From positions 1 to 51,555 of the forward strand of contig NZ_JAHZMO010000022.1 in assembly GCF_020748185.1 (NCBI RefSeq): DNA of 51,555 nt, written 5' to 3'. The position numbers were made by a program, and so were the translations under genes. Positions within the stretch are counted from its first letter, which is position 1; every line of letters begins with the position of its first letter. The notes under the pieces were generated by a model. It made no database searches and was not told where the DNA came from. It saw only the letters and a program-made list of their open reading frames with translations. Of the stretch, positions 18,401-28,460 are shown piece by piece. The DNA is from Terrisporobacter petrolearius. GTDB taxonomy: Bacteria; Bacillota; Clostridia; Peptostreptococcales; Peptostreptococcaceae.

Positions 18401-19746
18401 TTAGAATTGATGGGAGAAAATTTGATCAAATTAGAGACGTAAAAATCACAAGAAACTTCACAAAGTATGCAGAAGGTTCTGTTTTAATAGAAATGGGAGA
18501 AACAAAAGTTGTATGTACAGCTTCAATAGAAGATAAAGTGCCTCCTTTCTTAAGAAATACTGGAACAGGTTGGATAAATGCAGAATATTCAATGTTGCCT
18601 AGATCAACTCAACAAAGAAAAATAAGAGACTCCTCAAAGGGAAAAATTGATGGAAGAAGTCAAGAAATACAAAGATTAATAGGTAGAGCAATAAGATCTG
18701 TTGTAGATTTAAATAAACTTGGAGAGAGAACTATTTGGGTTGACTGTGATGTTATTCAAGCTGATGGAGGAACTAGAACTGCTTCTATTACAGGAGCATT
18801 TGTAGCTGTTGCTGAAGCAATTTATAAATTATATAGTGATGGACTAATAAAAAAAATGCCTATACAAAACTTTGTGTCTGCTATAAGTGTTGGTATAGTT
18901 AATGAGGAATGTTTACTTGATATATGCTACGAAGAAGATTCAAATGCACAAGTAGATATGAACATAATAATGACTGACAGATGTGAATTTGTAGAAGTTC
19001 AAGGTACAGGAGAAGAAAGACCTTTTTCTAGAAAAGATTTAAATAAGTTGTTAGAGCTGGGGGAAAAAGGGAATAAAGAACTTATAAGGATACAAAGAGC
19101 AGCATTAGGAGAGATTGCTGATGAAATATTAGGTATGGATTATGGCAATGATATAGTTATTTCTACAGGAAATGCACATAAATTAGAAGAAATAGGTGCA
19201 ATACTGAAAGATTTAGATTATAATATATATTCTCTTAAAGATGTTAACTTAGGCAATTTAGATATTGAGGAAAATGGTAAAACATTTGAACATAATGCCT
19301 TAATAAAAGCAAGAACTGTTGCTAAACTTACTAATAAGATAACAATAGCTGATGACTCAGGATTAGAAGTAGATGCCATAGGCAAAAAGCCGGGGATTTA
19401 CTCTGCTAGATATGCTGGAGAGAATGCAACAGATGAAGAAAATAGAGAAAAATTATTAAAGGCTTTAAAAAATACTTCAATAAGTCACAGATCTGGAAGA
19501 TTTGTTTGTTGTATAGCAGTAGTATTTCCAGATGGTAAGGAATTTGTAGTTAGAGGAACTTGTGAAGGAACTATAGCTTTCGAAGAAAAGGGTAAAAATG
19601 GATTTGGATACGATAGTTTATTCCTAGTTAATAATTACAATAAGACTTTTGCAGAATTACCAGCAGCAGTTAAAAATGGTATAAGTCATAGAGCGAAAGC
19701 TTTAGAACTTATGAAGGAAGAACTTTCAAGAAGAGTTATAAGATAA
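18397..19746 (+). CDS. rph: Fused RNase PH and XTP/dITP diphosphatase (Rph-RdgB)
   Basis: A 449-residue fusion of two normally separate enzymes. Residues 1-245 are RNase PH, a phosphorolytic 3'-5' exoribonuclease that trims tRNA 3' ends; signatures are [26 protein letters not shown]-like [10 protein letters not shown] and [16 protein letters not shown]. Residues ~252-449 are RdgB/HAM1, which hydrolyses dITP and XTP to keep abnormal purines out of DNA; signatures are [13 protein letters not shown], the [10 protein letters not shown] acidic motif and SHRAKAL near the end. Both halves look intact, with no linker of note. In bacilli rph and the rdgB homologue are adjacent genes. AGAAAGGA is the ribosome site, inside the remnant at 18317. 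The phosphoesterase gene follows after 16 nt. Confidence 0.93.
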   Translation: MIRIDGRKFDQIRDVKITRNFTKYAEGSVLIEMGETKVVCTASIEDKVPPFLRNTGTGWINAEYSMLPRSTQQRKIRDSSKGKIDGRSQEIQRLIGRAIRSVVDLNKLGERTIWVDCDVIQADGGTRTASITGAFVAVAEAIYKLYSDGLIKKMPIQNFVSAISVGIVNEECLLDICYEEDSNAQVDMNIIMTDRCEFVEVQGTGEERPFSRKDLNKLLELGEKGNKELIRIQRAALGEIADEILGMDYGNDIVISTGNAHKLEEIGAILKDLDYNIYSLKDVNLGNLDIEENGKTFEHNALIKARTVAKLTNKITIADDSGLEVDAIGKKPGIYSARYAGENATDEENREKLLKALKNTSISHRSGRFVCCIAVVFPDGKEFVVRGTCEGTIAFEEKGKNGFGYDSLFLVNNYNKTFAELPAAVKNGISHRAKALELMKEELSRRVIR

Positions 19747-19762
19747 TAAAGGATAAAAATAT

Positions 19763-20236
19763 ATGAAAATAGGAATAATTAGTGATACTCATGGAGATAT
19801 GAGAACTATAGATAAAGCAATTCCATATTTGAATAAATGCGATTTAATCATACATGCTGGTGATTATATTGAAGATGCAGAATACATATATTATTCAACA
19901 GATGTGAAAGTTAAAAGTGTGAAAGGAAATTGTGACTCATATAATATTAATGGACAATATGAATTGAAATTTTCAGTTAAAAATAAAAATTTTTTTGTGT
20001 GTCATGGTCATAATCATGATGTTAAAATGGGTATTAGCTCATTATATAAATTTGCAAAAGATAACAAAATTGACTTTATAGTATTTGGACACACTCATAT
20101 TCCTATATATGAAACAATCGACAATATTACTTTTATAAATCCAGGTAGCCTTACATACCCAAGAGGTGGAAGTGATAGATCTTTTGGAGTATTAACACTG
20201 GATGATAATATTTCATATGAAGAAATAAAAATATAA
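19763..20236 (+). CDS. YfcE/MJ0936-type metallophosphoesterase
   Basis: A 157-residue calcineurin-like phosphoesterase. Metal ligands are visible in the usual order: GIISDTHGD (residues ~3-11), HAGDYI (~31-36), GNCDS (~54-58), CHGHNHD (~79-85) and FGHTHIP (~108-114), followed by NPGSLTYPRGG. Proteins of this type are manganese-dependent phosphodiesterases or phosphatases with unclear physiological substrate. It is translated 16 nt after the rph-rdgB fusion, the same rph-rdgB-phosphoesterase order as in Bacillus, so these genes form an operon. A bulged hairpin beginning right at its stop codon (20238-20268) may terminate it. Confidence 0.9.
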   Translation: MKIGIISDTHGDMRTIDKAIPYLNKCDLIIHAGDYIEDAEYIYYSTDVKVKSVKGNCDSYNINGQYELKFSVKNKNFFVCHGHNHDVKMGISSLYKFAKDNKIDFIVFGHTHIPIYETIDNITFINPGSLTYPRGGSDRSFGVLTLDDNISYEEIKI

Positions 20237-20237
20237 A

Positions 20238-20294
20238 CAAGAAGTGTTGAAATTAAGGGAACACTTGTAAATAAAAAACCTTGTATGATATAAT
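20238..20294 (+). promoter_or_regulatory. Hairpin and promoter before tig
   Basis: An imperfect inverted repeat (CAAGAAGTGTT / AACACTTG) directly follows the phosphoesterase stop. Overlapping its right arm is a promoter: -35 TTGTAA (20265-20270), spacer 18, extended -10 TGATATAAT ending at 20294. The hairpin thus may end one unit while the promoter starts the tig unit. Confidence 0.6.
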
Positions 20295-20367
20295 TAAAGA
20301 GTTACCTATAAATTAGAATTATAATTTATAAAAATCATTACATAAGATATTTAGGAGGATAAAGTTA

Positions 20368-21663
20368 ATGAAAGTAGAATTAATTAAAACAGAAGGCAAT
20401 AAAGTAAGTTTTAAATTAACTGTAGATAACGATAAATTTGAATCAGCAATAGTTAAGGCTTACAATAAGAATAAAGGGAAATACAATATACCAGGATTCA
20501 GAAAAGGTAAAGCACCTAGAAAAATAATCGAAACTAACTACGGAAAAGGTGTATTCTATTCTGATGCAATAGACATACTATTCCCAGAGGTATATCCATC
20601 TGCTATAGATGAATTAAAAATAGATCCAATTGATGCTCCATCAATAGATATAGAAGAAATAAGTAAGGATAATGGATTAGTTATATTAGTTGATGTAGAA
20701 GTTAAACCATCTTTTGAATTAGGTGAGTACAAAGGTGTTGAAGTAGAAAAAGTTGAAGAAGCTATAAACGAAGACGCTGTTACTGCTAAATTAGAAGAAA
20801 TGAGAGAAAAAGGATCTAGATTAGTATCTGTTGAAAGAGAAATAGCTAATGGAGATACTGCTAACATAGATTTCGAAGGATTTGACGGAGAAGTTGCTTT
20901 CGAAGGTGGAAAAGGTGAAAACTATGACTTAGTTATAGGTTCAGGATCATTCATACCAGGATTTGAAGAGCAATTAGTTGGTAAAAAAGTTGGAGAGGAA
21001 TTAGAAGTTAATGTTACTTTCCCAGAAGAATACCATGCTGAAAACTTAGCTGGAAAACCAGTTGTTTTCAAAGTAAAAGTAAATGATGTAAAAGTAAAAG
21101 AATTACCAGAGTTAAATGATGAGTTTGCTGCTGATACTACTGAGTTCAATACTTTAGAAGAATTAACAGCTGATGTAAAAGCTAAAGTTGAAGCAGAAGC
21201 TGCAGAAGCTGCTAAAAATGAATTAAGAAACAGAGTTATAGAAAAGGTTGTAGCTAATACAGAAGTAGAAGTTCCAGAAGCTATGGTTAAAAATGAAATA
21301 GAAAATCAAATGATGGAGCTTAACTATCAATTACAATACCAAGGATTTGGAATGGAGCAATTCTTACAAATGACTGGTAAAACTATGGAAGAATTTAAAG
21401 CTGAATTCACTGCTAACAGAAGAGATGAAGCTGTAAAAAATGTTAAAACTTCATTAGTTATAGAAGCAATAGCTAAAGCTGAAGATGTTCAAGTTAGTGA
21501 AGAAGAAGTTGATGCAGAAGTGCAAAAAATGGCTGAAGCTTACAACATGACAGTTGAGCAAGTTAAGGAAGCTTTAAGACCAACTGACTTAAAAGACATG
21601 GAAGGTCAATTAAAAATAAGAAAAACTATAGATTTATTAGTTGATAGTGCTAAAATAGCTTAA
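20368..21663 (+). CDS. tig: Trigger factor chaperone
   Basis: A 431-residue trigger factor, the ribosome-bound chaperone that meets nascent chains. The N-terminal domain includes the ribosome-docking signature GFRKGKAPRKII (~44-55). The FKBP-type peptidyl-prolyl isomerase domain (~150-240) contains GDTANIDFEGF and the PGFEEQLVG loop. The C-terminal arms (~260-431) are helical and acidic. The length is typical. TTAGGAGG precedes the ATG. It lies upstream of clpP and clpX in the common Firmicutes order, separated from clpP by a weak hairpin, so readthrough into clpP is possible. Confidence 0.97.
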   Translation: MKVELIKTEGNKVSFKLTVDNDKFESAIVKAYNKNKGKYNIPGFRKGKAPRKIIETNYGKGVFYSDAIDILFPEVYPSAIDELKIDPIDAPSIDIEEISKDNGLVILVDVEVKPSFELGEYKGVEVEKVEEAINEDAVTAKLEEMREKGSRLVSVEREIANGDTANIDFEGFDGEVAFEGGKGENYDLVIGSGSFIPGFEEQLVGKKVGEELEVNVTFPEEYHAENLAGKPVVFKVKVNDVKVKELPELNDEFAADTTEFNTLEELTADVKAKVEAEAAEAAKNELRNRVIEKVVANTEVEVPEAMVKNEIENQMMELNYQLQYQGFGMEQFLQMTGKTMEEFKAEFTANRRDEAVKNVKTSLVIEAIAKAEDVQVSEEEVDAEVQKMAEAYNMTVEQVKEALRPTDLKDMEGQLKIRKTIDLLVDSAKIA

Positions 21664-21668
21664 TTCTT

Positions 21669-21693
21669 TACAGTAGTCCCCTCGGACTACTGT
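21669..21693 (+). terminator. GC-rich hairpin between tig and clpP (weak terminator or attenuator)
   Basis: A perfect ACAGTAGTCC / GGACTACTGT stem with a 4-nt loop. It is followed by AAATTATAT, not a T run, so it may only partly terminate or may protect the tig mRNA 3' end. Confidence 0.65.
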
Positions 21694-21729
21694 AAATTAT
21701 ATATTAAACATTCAGAGGGGGTATGATTT

Positions 21730-22317
21730 ATGGCATTAGTACCTACAGTAGTAGAACAAACAGGAAGAGGAGAAAGAGCCTATGATATATATTCTAGATT
21801 ATTAAAAGATAGAATAATATTTTTAGGTGATGAAGTAAATGATGTAACTGCTGGGCTTGTAGTAGCTCAACTACTTTTCTTAGAAGCTGAAGACCCAGAT
21901 AAAGACATACATCTATATATAAATTCCCCAGGTGGAAGCGTTACAGCAGGTATGGCTATATATGATACTATGCAATATATTAAACCTGATGTAAGTACAA
22001 TATGTATAGGTATGGCGGCATCTATGGGTGCATTTTTACTAAATGCTGGAGCAAAAGGAAAAAGATATGCTCTTCCAAACAGTACAATAATGATACATCA
22101 ACCATTAGGTGGTGCAAAAGGTCAAGCAACAGATATAGAAATTCATGCTAAATGGATTTTACAAATAAAAGAAAGATTAAATCAAATTCTTTCTGAAAGA
22201 ACAGGTCAACCATTGGATAGAGTAAAGGCTGACACTGAACGTGACAACTTTATGAGTGCAATGGAAGCCAAGGAATATGGGTTAGTTGACGAAGTCATAG
22301 AGAAAGCCCATAGTTAG
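21730..22317 (+). CDS. clpP: ATP-dependent Clp protease proteolytic subunit
   Basis: A 195-residue ClpP, the serine peptidase that forms the double-ring chamber of the ClpXP protease. The catalytic triad is complete: Ser98 (MAASMGAF), His123 (IMIHQPLG) and Asp172 (RDNFM). The N-terminal [22 protein letters not shown] segment is standard. There is almost no propeptide: the conserved VPTVVEQ stretch begins at residue 4. GAGGGGG lies about 9 nt before the ATG. clpX starts 16 nt after its stop, so both subunits are made from one message, giving the complete ClpXP machine. Confidence 0.98.
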   Translation: MALVPTVVEQTGRGERAYDIYSRLLKDRIIFLGDEVNDVTAGLVVAQLLFLEAEDPDKDIHLYINSPGGSVTAGMAIYDTMQYIKPDVSTICIGMAASMGAFLLNAGAKGKRYALPNSTIMIHQPLGGAKGQATDIEIHAKWILQIKERLNQILSERTGQPLDRVKADTERDNFMSAMEAKEYGLVDEVIEKAHS

Positions 22318-22333
22318 GAAAGAGGTGCTTGTT

Positions 22334-23581
22334 ATGTCAAAATACGAAGAAAAAAGACAACTGAAATGTTCATTCTGCGGGAAAACACAAGATCAAGTAA
22401 GAAGATTAATCGCAGGTCCTAACGTTTATATATGTGATGAATGTGTAGAACTTTGTGATGAAATCATTCAAGAAGAAATTGAAGAAACAATGGAAGAGGA
22501 TACTACATCTCTACCAAAACCTAAAGAAATGATGGATATTCTTAATGACTATGTAATTGGTCAAGAAAGAGCTAAAAAAATATTATCAGTTGCGGTTTAT
22601 AACCACTATAAAAGAATATATAGTAAAAAATCTACAACTAAAGATATAGAAATACAAAAGAGTAACATCCTTTTACTTGGACCAACAGGTTCTGGAAAGA
22701 CACTACTTGCTCAAACTTTAGCTAGAACACTAAATGTTCCATTTGCAATGGCAGATGCTACTTCTTTAACAGAAGCAGGATATGTAGGTGAAGACGTTGA
22801 AAATATACTATTAAAACTTATCCAAGCAGCTGATTTTGACATAGAAAAAGCAGAAAGAGGGATAATCTACATTGATGAAATAGATAAAATTGCTAGAAAG
22901 TCAGAAAATCCATCTATTACAAGAGATGTAAGTGGTGAAGGCGTTCAGCAAGCTCTTTTAAAAATTCTAGAAGGAACTGTAGCTAATGTTCCTCCACAAG
23001 GAGGAAGAAAACATCCTCATCAAGAATTCCTAAAAATAGATACTACTAACGTATTATTTATTTTAGGTGGTGCCTTTGACGGTATAGAAAAAATAATTCA
23101 AAGACGTGGAACAGAAAAAACAGTAGGATTTGGTGCCAAAATTGAAAGTAAGAAAGATACAGATTTAGGAAAAATATATGCAAAAGTTCTTCCTGAGGAC
23201 TTACTTAAATTTGGAATAATACCAGAATTTATAGGTAGAATACCTGTAGTTGCTACATTAGAGTTACTAGATGAAGATGCTTTAATGAGGATTCTGCAAG
23301 AACCTAAAAATGCACTAGTTAAACAATATAAAAAATTATTTGAAATAGATAGTGTTGATTTAGAATTCGATGACGATGCTCTAAGAGCTATAGCTAAAAA
23401 AGCTATAGATAGAAATACTGGAGCTAGAGGTCTTAGAAGTATAGTTGAGAGTGTTATGATGGAAACTATGTATGAAATTCCATCAAGAGAAGACATTAAA
23501 AAAGTAATAGTTACGAAAGAATCTGTTGCTGATGACACACAACCGATTATGGTTCTTAAAGATAAAGAAGAAAGTGCATAA
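22334..23581 (+). CDS. clpX: Clp protease ATPase subunit ClpX
   Basis: A 415-residue AAA+ unfoldase that feeds substrates to ClpP. The N-terminal zinc-binding domain has CSFCG and CDECVELC (~11-40). The Walker A motif is GPTGSGKTL (~116-124) and Walker B is IIYIDEIDK. The pore-region motifs GYVGEDVE and GRKHPH are present, then [11 protein letters not shown] and the C-terminal small domain. A GTG nine bases upstream (22325) is in frame, but the ribosome site GAAAGAGG spans it, so the ATG at 22334 (MSKYEEK) is preferred. A terminator follows at 23590. Confidence 0.97.
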   Translation: MSKYEEKRQLKCSFCGKTQDQVRRLIAGPNVYICDECVELCDEIIQEEIEETMEEDTTSLPKPKEMMDILNDYVIGQERAKKILSVAVYNHYKRIYSKKSTTKDIEIQKSNILLLGPTGSGKTLLAQTLARTLNVPFAMADATSLTEAGYVGEDVENILLKLIQAADFDIEKAERGIIYIDEIDKIARKSENPSITRDVSGEGVQQALLKILEGTVANVPPQGGRKHPHQEFLKIDTTNVLFILGGAFDGIEKIIQRRGTEKTVGFGAKIESKKDTDLGKIYAKVLPEDLLKFGIIPEFIGRIPVVATLELLDEDALMRILQEPKNALVKQYKKLFEIDSVDLEFDDDALRAIAKKAIDRNTGARGLRSIVESVMMETMYEIPSREDIKKVIVTKESVADDTQPIMVLKDKEESA

Positions 23582-23589
23582 TTAATATA

Positions 23590-23622
23590 AAAAGGAGCTT
23601 ATATATTAATAAGCTCCTTTTA
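23590..23622 (+). terminator. Rho-independent terminator after clpX
   Basis: AAAAGGAGCTTAT / ATAAGCTCCTTTT stem, 8 nt after the clpX stop, with T-rich tail. Confidence 0.9.
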
Positions 23623-23683
23623 ATTTCCAACTGCTTGATAAAGGTGTTTTGACAACTTGTAACTTAAACAAGAGGATTATTAA

Positions 23684-23801
23684 ATTTAGTTTTATTATGC
23701 TAAATTAATACGTACTTTATATGTAGCTTTGATTATGAACAAAATAAATATTTATAAATGAATTATTATTTTATTAATATAGCATAATAAAATTAAACTA
23801 G
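23684..23801. repeat. Inverted-repeat-bounded 115-bp segment before lon (MITE-like or long hairpin)
   Basis: TTTATTATGCTA at 23691-23702 and its exact complement TAGCATAATAAA at 23780-23791 face each other across 77 nt. The similarity extends on both sides (TAGTT / AACTA outside with a 3-nt indel, ATTAATA / TATTAAT inside), giving imperfect terminal repeats of about 25 nt. No gene is inside. This could be a small non-autonomous element or a structured leader of the lon transcript. The rest of the clpX-lon gap (about 270 bp) holds nothing else recognisable. Confidence 0.45.
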
Positions 23802-23895
23802 ATTATGCATATTGCTATGTTGATTTGTGTTGAAAATTAACATACATAAATATATAATATAAAAAGCAAAGAAAATAGCACTTTAAGGAGTGATA

Positions 23896-26256
23896 ATGAT
23901 GGAACAAAATTATACTAAAATTGACCATGAGTTACCATTGATACCTTTAAGAGGATTAGCCATATTTCCATATATGATATTAAACTTTGATATAGGAAGA
24001 GAAATGTCATTAAAAGCATTAGATCAAGCTATGTTAGAAGATGAATTAGTATTTTTAACTTCACAAATAGAAGCAGAAATAGATGAACCTACAACAGAAG
24101 ATTTTTATCATGTTGGAACTATTTGTAAAGTTAAACAAGTTATCAAACTACCTGGAGATACAGTTCGCGTTTTAGTAGAGGGAGTATCTAGAGGTAAAGT
24201 TAAAGAAATAGACCAAGAAGATGGATACTTTAAGGCAATAGTAGAAGAAATAATATACGACCAAGAAAACGAAGAGGTAGATATAGAAGTAGAGGCATTT
24301 GTAAGAAATGTTTTTGATGCATTTGAAGAATACATAAATATAGGAAATAGAGTTTCACCAGAAATATTAGTATCTCTTGGGGAAATAGAAAATGTTGATA
24401 GATTTATAGATACTATTGCATCGAATATTTACCTAAAATCAGAACAAAAGCAAGAGATTCTTGAAGAGTTTGATATAGTCAAAAGACTAGAATTATTATA
24501 TAGCATTCTCTTAGAAGAAATAGACATTCTAAAAATAGAAAAGAAAATAACTCTAAGGGTTAAGAAACAAATGAACAAGGTTCAAAAAGAATATTATCTT
24601 AGAGAACAACTAAAAGCTATACAAAAAGAATTAGGAGAAGATGAAGACTTAACTTCTGAAGTTGAAGAATATAAAGAAAAACTTAAGAAAATTAAAGCGC
24701 CTAAAGAAACAAAGGAAAAAATAGAAAAAGAAATCAATAAATTTTCTAGAACATCTCCACAGTCTCCAGATTCGTCAGTAAGCAGAACATATTTAGATAC
24801 TATATTCTCGCTACCATGGAATAAAGAAACAAGAGATAAACTTGATTTGAAAAATGCTAGAGAAATTTTAGATGAACAACATTATGGATTAGAAAAAGTT
24901 AAGGATAGAATATTAGAATACTTAGCTATAAGAAAATTATCTAAATCACTAAAAGGACCGATAGTTTGTTTAGTTGGGCCTCCAGGTGTTGGTAAAACAT
25001 CCATAGCAAAATCTATAGCAGAAGCATTGGGTAAAAAATTTGTAAGGATATCTTTAGGTGGAGTAAGAGATGAAGCTGAAATAAGAGGACATAGAAGAAC
25101 TTATGTAGGTTCTATACCAGGAAGAATAATTAATGGTATAAAAGAAGCTCAAACTAAGAATCCAGTGTTCTTATTAGATGAAATAGACAAAATGGCAGCT
25201 GATTATAAGGGAGACCCATCTTCAGCCATGCTTGAAGTTTTAGATCCAGAACAAAATAAAACATTTGTTGACCATTACTTAGAAGTACCTTTTGATTTAT
25301 CAAAAATACTATTTGTAACTACAGCAAATAGCTTAAGTACAATACCAGGACCATTACTTGATAGAATGGAAATAATAGAAGTATCAGGTTATATTGAAGA
25401 AGAAAAACTTAATATAGCACAGAAATACTTACTTCCAAAACAAATTAAAGAAAATGGATTAAAAGAAGGATTTGTAACAATAGAAGAATCAGCAATGAGA
25501 GATATAATAAACTATTACACAAGAGAAGCAGGAGTTAGAACCTTAGAGCGAACTATAGGTAAAGTTTGTAGAAAAATTGCTAAAAAATTCGTTGAAGATT
25601 CATCACTAGAAAGTGTTTTAGTAACTTCTAAAGATTTAGAAGAATATCTAGGAAGAGATAAATATATATATGATTTAGCAGGTACAAGACCAGAAGTTGG
25701 TATAGTAACAGGTCTTGCATGGACTTCAGTAGGTGGAGTTACGCTTCCAGTAGAAGTAAATGTATTAAAAGGAAAAGGGCAAGTTGTATTAACAGGATCA
25801 CTTGGTGATGTAATGAAGGAATCAGCTAGAACAGGGATATCTTATATAAGATCTATAGCAGATAAATTTGATATAGACCAAGATTTCTACAAAACAGAAG
25901 ATATTCATATACATTGCCCAGAAGGAGCAACTCCAAAAGATGGACCATCTGCAGGTATAACTATGGCCACTGCAGTAATTTCTGCATTAACTAAAATTCC
26001 TGTTAGATGTGATGTAGCTATGACTGGTGAAATAACTCTTAGAGGTAGAATAATGGTTGTAGGTGGAGTTAAAGAAAAGGTGCTTGCAGCACATAGAGCT
26101 GGAATTAAAAAGGTATTAATACCAAGAGAATGTGATGCTCAATTAGATGAAATACCTGAAAATGTAAAAGAAAAACTAGAAATTGTTCTTGTTGACCATA
26201 TGGATCAAGTTTTAGAACATGCTTTAGTAAAAGACGGTGATAAAAATGAAAATTAG
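23896..26256 (+). CDS. lon: ATP-dependent protease Lon
   Basis: A 786-787 residue LonA protease that degrades misfolded and regulatory proteins. The N-terminal substrate domain (~10-205; [19 protein letters not shown]) is followed by a coiled region. The AAA+ module has Walker [10 protein letters not shown] (~358) and Walker [10 protein letters not shown]. The C-terminal peptidase domain has the Ser of [11 protein letters not shown] and the Lys of [11 protein letters not shown] as catalytic dyad. AAGGAG at 23885-23890 is 5 nt before ATG 23896 and 8 nt before ATG 23899; both are possible, while the GTG at 23890 overlaps the ribosome site. It overlaps engB by 11 nt. A rearranged relic of lon lies at 28090. 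Confidence 0.97.
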   Translation: MMEQNYTKIDHELPLIPLRGLAIFPYMILNFDIGREMSLKALDQAMLEDELVFLTSQIEAEIDEPTTEDFYHVGTICKVKQVIKLPGDTVRVLVEGVSRGKVKEIDQEDGYFKAIVEEIIYDQENEEVDIEVEAFVRNVFDAFEEYINIGNRVSPEILVSLGEIENVDRFIDTIASNIYLKSEQKQEILEEFDIVKRLELLYSILLEEIDILKIEKKITLRVKKQMNKVQKEYYLREQLKAIQKELGEDEDLTSEVEEYKEKLKKIKAPKETKEKIEKEINKFSRTSPQSPDSSVSRTYLDTIFSLPWNKETRDKLDLKNAREILDEQHYGLEKVKDRILEYLAIRKLSKSLKGPIVCLVGPPGVGKTSIAKSIAEALGKKFVRISLGGVRDEAEIRGHRRTYVGSIPGRIINGIKEAQTKNPVFLLDEIDKMAADYKGDPSSAMLEVLDPEQNKTFVDHYLEVPFDLSKILFVTTANSLSTIPGPLLDRMEIIEVSGYIEEEKLNIAQKYLLPKQIKENGLKEGFVTIEESAMRDIINYYTREAGVRTLERTIGKVCRKIAKKFVEDSSLESVLVTSKDLEEYLGRDKYIYDLAGTRPEVGIVTGLAWTSVGGVTLPVEVNVLKGKGQVVLTGSLGDVMKESARTGISYIRSIADKFDIDQDFYKTEDIHIHCPEGATPKDGPSAGITMATAVISALTKIPVRCDVAMTGEITLRGRIMVVGGVKEKVLAAHRAGIKKVLIPRECDAQLDEIPENVKEKLEIVLVDHMDQVLEHALVKDGDKNEN

Positions 26257-26857
26257 AAGTTCAGAAATAGTAGTAAGTGCAATAAAAAAAGATCAATATC
26301 CTGCAGAAGGGCTGCCAGAGATAGCTTTAGTTGGAAGATCAAACGTGGGAAAATCTTCAGCTACAAACGCCTTATTAAACAGAAGAAATTTTGCTAGAAC
26401 AAGTCAAACTCCTGGTAAAACAAGAACTATAAACTTTTATAAAATAAATGAAGAGTTTTATTTTGTTGACCTTCCTGGTTATGGTTATGCTAAGGTATCA
26501 AAATCAGAAAAGGACAAATGGGGAGTTATCATGGAAAGATATCTACAAGATAGACCAGAATTATGTGCTATTTTCTTACTTGTAGATATAAGACATGAGC
26601 CAACAAATGATGATGTTATGATGTATGAATGGATAAAGCATTTTGGATATAACTGTGTTATTATAGCAACAAAAGCAGATAAAATATCTAGAGGTCAATA
26701 TCAAAAACATATAAGTGTAATAAGAAAAAAATTACAACTTGAAAAAGATGAAAAAGTTCTACCTCTTTCTTCTTCAAAGAAAACTGGAGTAGAAGATGTA
26801 TGGAATGAAATAATAGCTCAATATGAAGAACATGGTTATGAAATAAGGATTGATTAG
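26246..26857 (+). CDS. engB: Ribosome biogenesis GTP-binding protein EngB (YsxC/YihA)
   Basis: A 203-residue GTPase of the TrmE-Era-EngA-EngB family, required for 50S subunit assembly. G1 is GRSNVGKSS (~28-36), a G2 Thr lies in [12 protein letters not shown]3 is DLPGYGYA (~76-83) and G4 is TKAD (~144-147). The length is standard. Its ATG lies inside the end of lon (overlap 26246-26256), so the two are translationally coupled; the lon-engB order is widespread in Firmicutes. A longer GTG start at 26237 is in frame but has no better ribosome site. A strong terminator follows. Confidence 0.96.
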   Translation: MKIRSSEIVVSAIKKDQYPAEGLPEIALVGRSNVGKSSATNALLNRRNFARTSQTPGKTRTINFYKINEEFYFVDLPGYGYAKVSKSEKDKWGVIMERYLQDRPELCAIFLLVDIRHEPTNDDVMMYEWIKHFGYNCVIIATKADKISRGQYQKHISVIRKKLQLEKDEKVLPLSSSKKTGVEDVWNEIIAQYEEHGYEIRID

Positions 26858-26860
26858 TAT

Positions 26861-26907
26861 AAAATTGTGCTAAAATGTAAATTAACATTTTAGCACAATT
26901 TTTTTAT
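26861..26907 (+). terminator. Rho-independent terminator after engB
   Basis: A long AAATTGTGCTAAAATGT / ACATTTTAGCACAATTT stem with a T run. Confidence 0.92.
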
Positions 26908-27067
26908 TGAAAAAATTATAATTCTAAAAAATTAATTTAATCAAAATAAAGGCTATAGTTTATAAAAGTTTAGACGTATTATAAATATAAACATTATAAT
27001 TATTAGACAGAAAAACAAATAAACTATTTAGAAATATATATAAATTTAAGAATATAGGAGTATGATA

Positions 27068-27994
27068 ATGCAATATACAGAGAGTGTTAGTCAAACAAAA
27101 ATATTATTAGAATCGGGAACTAATGAACTTGAAATAATGGAGTTTACAATAGGGGAAGAATTATTTGGAATAAATGTAGCTAAAGTGCGTGAGATATTAA
27201 GAGCTCAAGAAGTAAAAAAAATGCCAAACTCACATGAGGTAGTAGAAGGAATATTTAAGCCAAGAGATGAAATAATAACTGTTATAGATTTAGGTAAATA
27301 TTTAAATATACCTAGAACTGGCAGTGGAACACATGATATTTTTATAAAAACTAATTTCAACAAATTAGTTTTTGCTTTTCATGTTGAAGCCGTTGTAGGA
27401 ATCGGTAGAGTTTCGTGGGAAAAAATAAGAAAGCCTGATAAAATCATATATGGTGGAGAAGAAGGTGTTGCAACAGGTATTGCTGAACATAATGATAAAT
27501 TAATAACTATATTAGATTTTGAAAAAATAGTAGCTGAAATAAGTCCTGAGTCTAGTATTCAATATGATGAGATAGATAAACTAGGAAAACGAGACGATTC
27601 TTATAAGCCTATATTAATAGTTGAAGATTCAACACTACTTTCAAAAATGATATGTGATTGTATGAATAAAGCAGGATATAGAAATATAATAAAAATGGAT
27701 AATGGTCAGGATGCATGGACATATTTAAGTGAAGTTAAAGAAAGTGGCGAACCTATTTCCAATCATGTAACATGTATAATATCTGATATAGAAATGCCTC
27801 TAATGGATGGCCATAGATTAACTAAACTGGTAAAAGAAGATCATGATCTTAAAAACATACCTCTTATATTATTTTCATCACTAATAAGTAATGAAATATA
27901 TGCAAAGGGAAAAGAATTGGGAGCAGATGAACAAATAACAAAACCAGAGATCGGTAATCTTGTTAGTGTTGTTGATAGGCTTATAAATAAATAA
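27068..27994 (+). CDS. cheV: Chemotaxis coupling protein CheV (CheW-receiver fusion)
   Basis: A 308-residue CheV: residues ~15-165 are a CheW-like scaffold (LEIMEFTIGEELFGINVAKVREIL, then ITVIDLGKYL), and ~180-305 a response-regulator receiver. The receiver has the acidic pair in LIVEDSTLLSK, the phosphorylatable Asp in IISDIEMPLMDGH, a Ser in LFSSL and the Lys in TKPE. CheV couples chemoreceptors to CheA and adapts through receiver phosphorylation. AGGAG at 27056-27060 is 7 nt before ATG 27068, favouring it over ATG 27062. No other chemotaxis gene is nearby, so it works with components encoded elsewhere. It is probably monocistronic. Confidence 0.93.
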   Translation: MQYTESVSQTKILLESGTNELEIMEFTIGEELFGINVAKVREILRAQEVKKMPNSHEVVEGIFKPRDEIITVIDLGKYLNIPRTGSGTHDIFIKTNFNKLVFAFHVEAVVGIGRVSWEKIRKPDKIIYGGEEGVATGIAEHNDKLITILDFEKIVAEISPESSIQYDEIDKLGKRDDSYKPILIVEDSTLLSKMICDCMNKAGYRNIIKMDNGQDAWTYLSEVKESGEPISNHVTCIISDIEMPLMDGHRLTKLVKEDHDLKNIPLILFSSLISNEIYAKGKELGADEQITKPEIGNLVSVVDRLINK

Positions 27995-28017
27995 TCTTAT
28001 TAAATATTTAAAAATTA

Positions 28018-28084
28018 ACTCATATTATACTTACATAAAGCATTATAAAATTAATGTTTTTGTTAGTTGATATGAGTATTTTTA
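28018..28084 (+). terminator. Possible terminator after cheV
   Basis: ACTCATAT at 28018-28025 pairs with ATATGAGT at 28070-28077, followed by ATTTTTAT; the 44-nt loop is long, so support is modest. Confidence 0.35.
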
Positions 28085-28089
28085 TATAA

Positions 28090-28345
28090 AATAATATTAT
28101 CTTAGAGAACAGTTAAAAGCCATACAAAAATAATTAGGAGAAGATGAAGGCTTAACTTGTGAAGTTGAAGAATACAAGTAAAAGCTTAAGAAGATCAAAT
28201 GTGGGAAAATTTTCGGTTACAAATGCTTTATTAAATAGAAGAAACTTTACAAGAACAAGTCAAACTCCTGAGAAAACAAGAACAATAAATTTTTTAAAAA
28301 TAAATGAAGAGTTTTATTTTGTTGACCTTCTTGGATATATATATA
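28090..28345 (+). pseudogene. Chimeric relic joining internal pieces of lon and engB
   Basis: Bases 28093-28198 align without gaps to lon 24590-24695. From about 28191 the sequence instead aligns to engB 26335 onward, through the G1-G3 region, fading near 28345. By eye the identity is about 85-90%. The implied deletion relative to the intact lon-engB pair is 1,647 bp, and the junction falls in a short shared AAGA/AAA-rich stretch, as in illegitimate recombination. Stop codons interrupt the lon part (TAA after the IQK codons, TAA at 28179). The engB part still reads [18 protein letters not shown] but with GKS changed to GKF and G3 DLPGYG changed to DLLGYI. It cannot make either protein. It looks like the remains of an old duplication of the lon region. 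Confidence 0.85.
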
Positions 28346-28460
28346 TACGAATAGCAAAATACTACAAAATATAACATTGGGTATATGTATACTATAAATA
28401 TAGAGTTTATTTAAGAAAAACTCTATATAAAAATAATGTTAAAATAAGGAGATTGAACTT

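Noticed and set aside
23098..23538. 146-codon open frame on the minus strand
   Set aside because: It lies wholly antisense inside clpX, has Ser/Leu-rich composition typical of antisense reading of an AT-rich gene, and has no ribosome site.
28159..28374. 71-codon open frame reading as a truncated EngB-like protein
   Set aside because: It is part of the lon-engB relic, starts within former lon sequence, and has lost G1 and G3 residues, so it is not counted as a gene.
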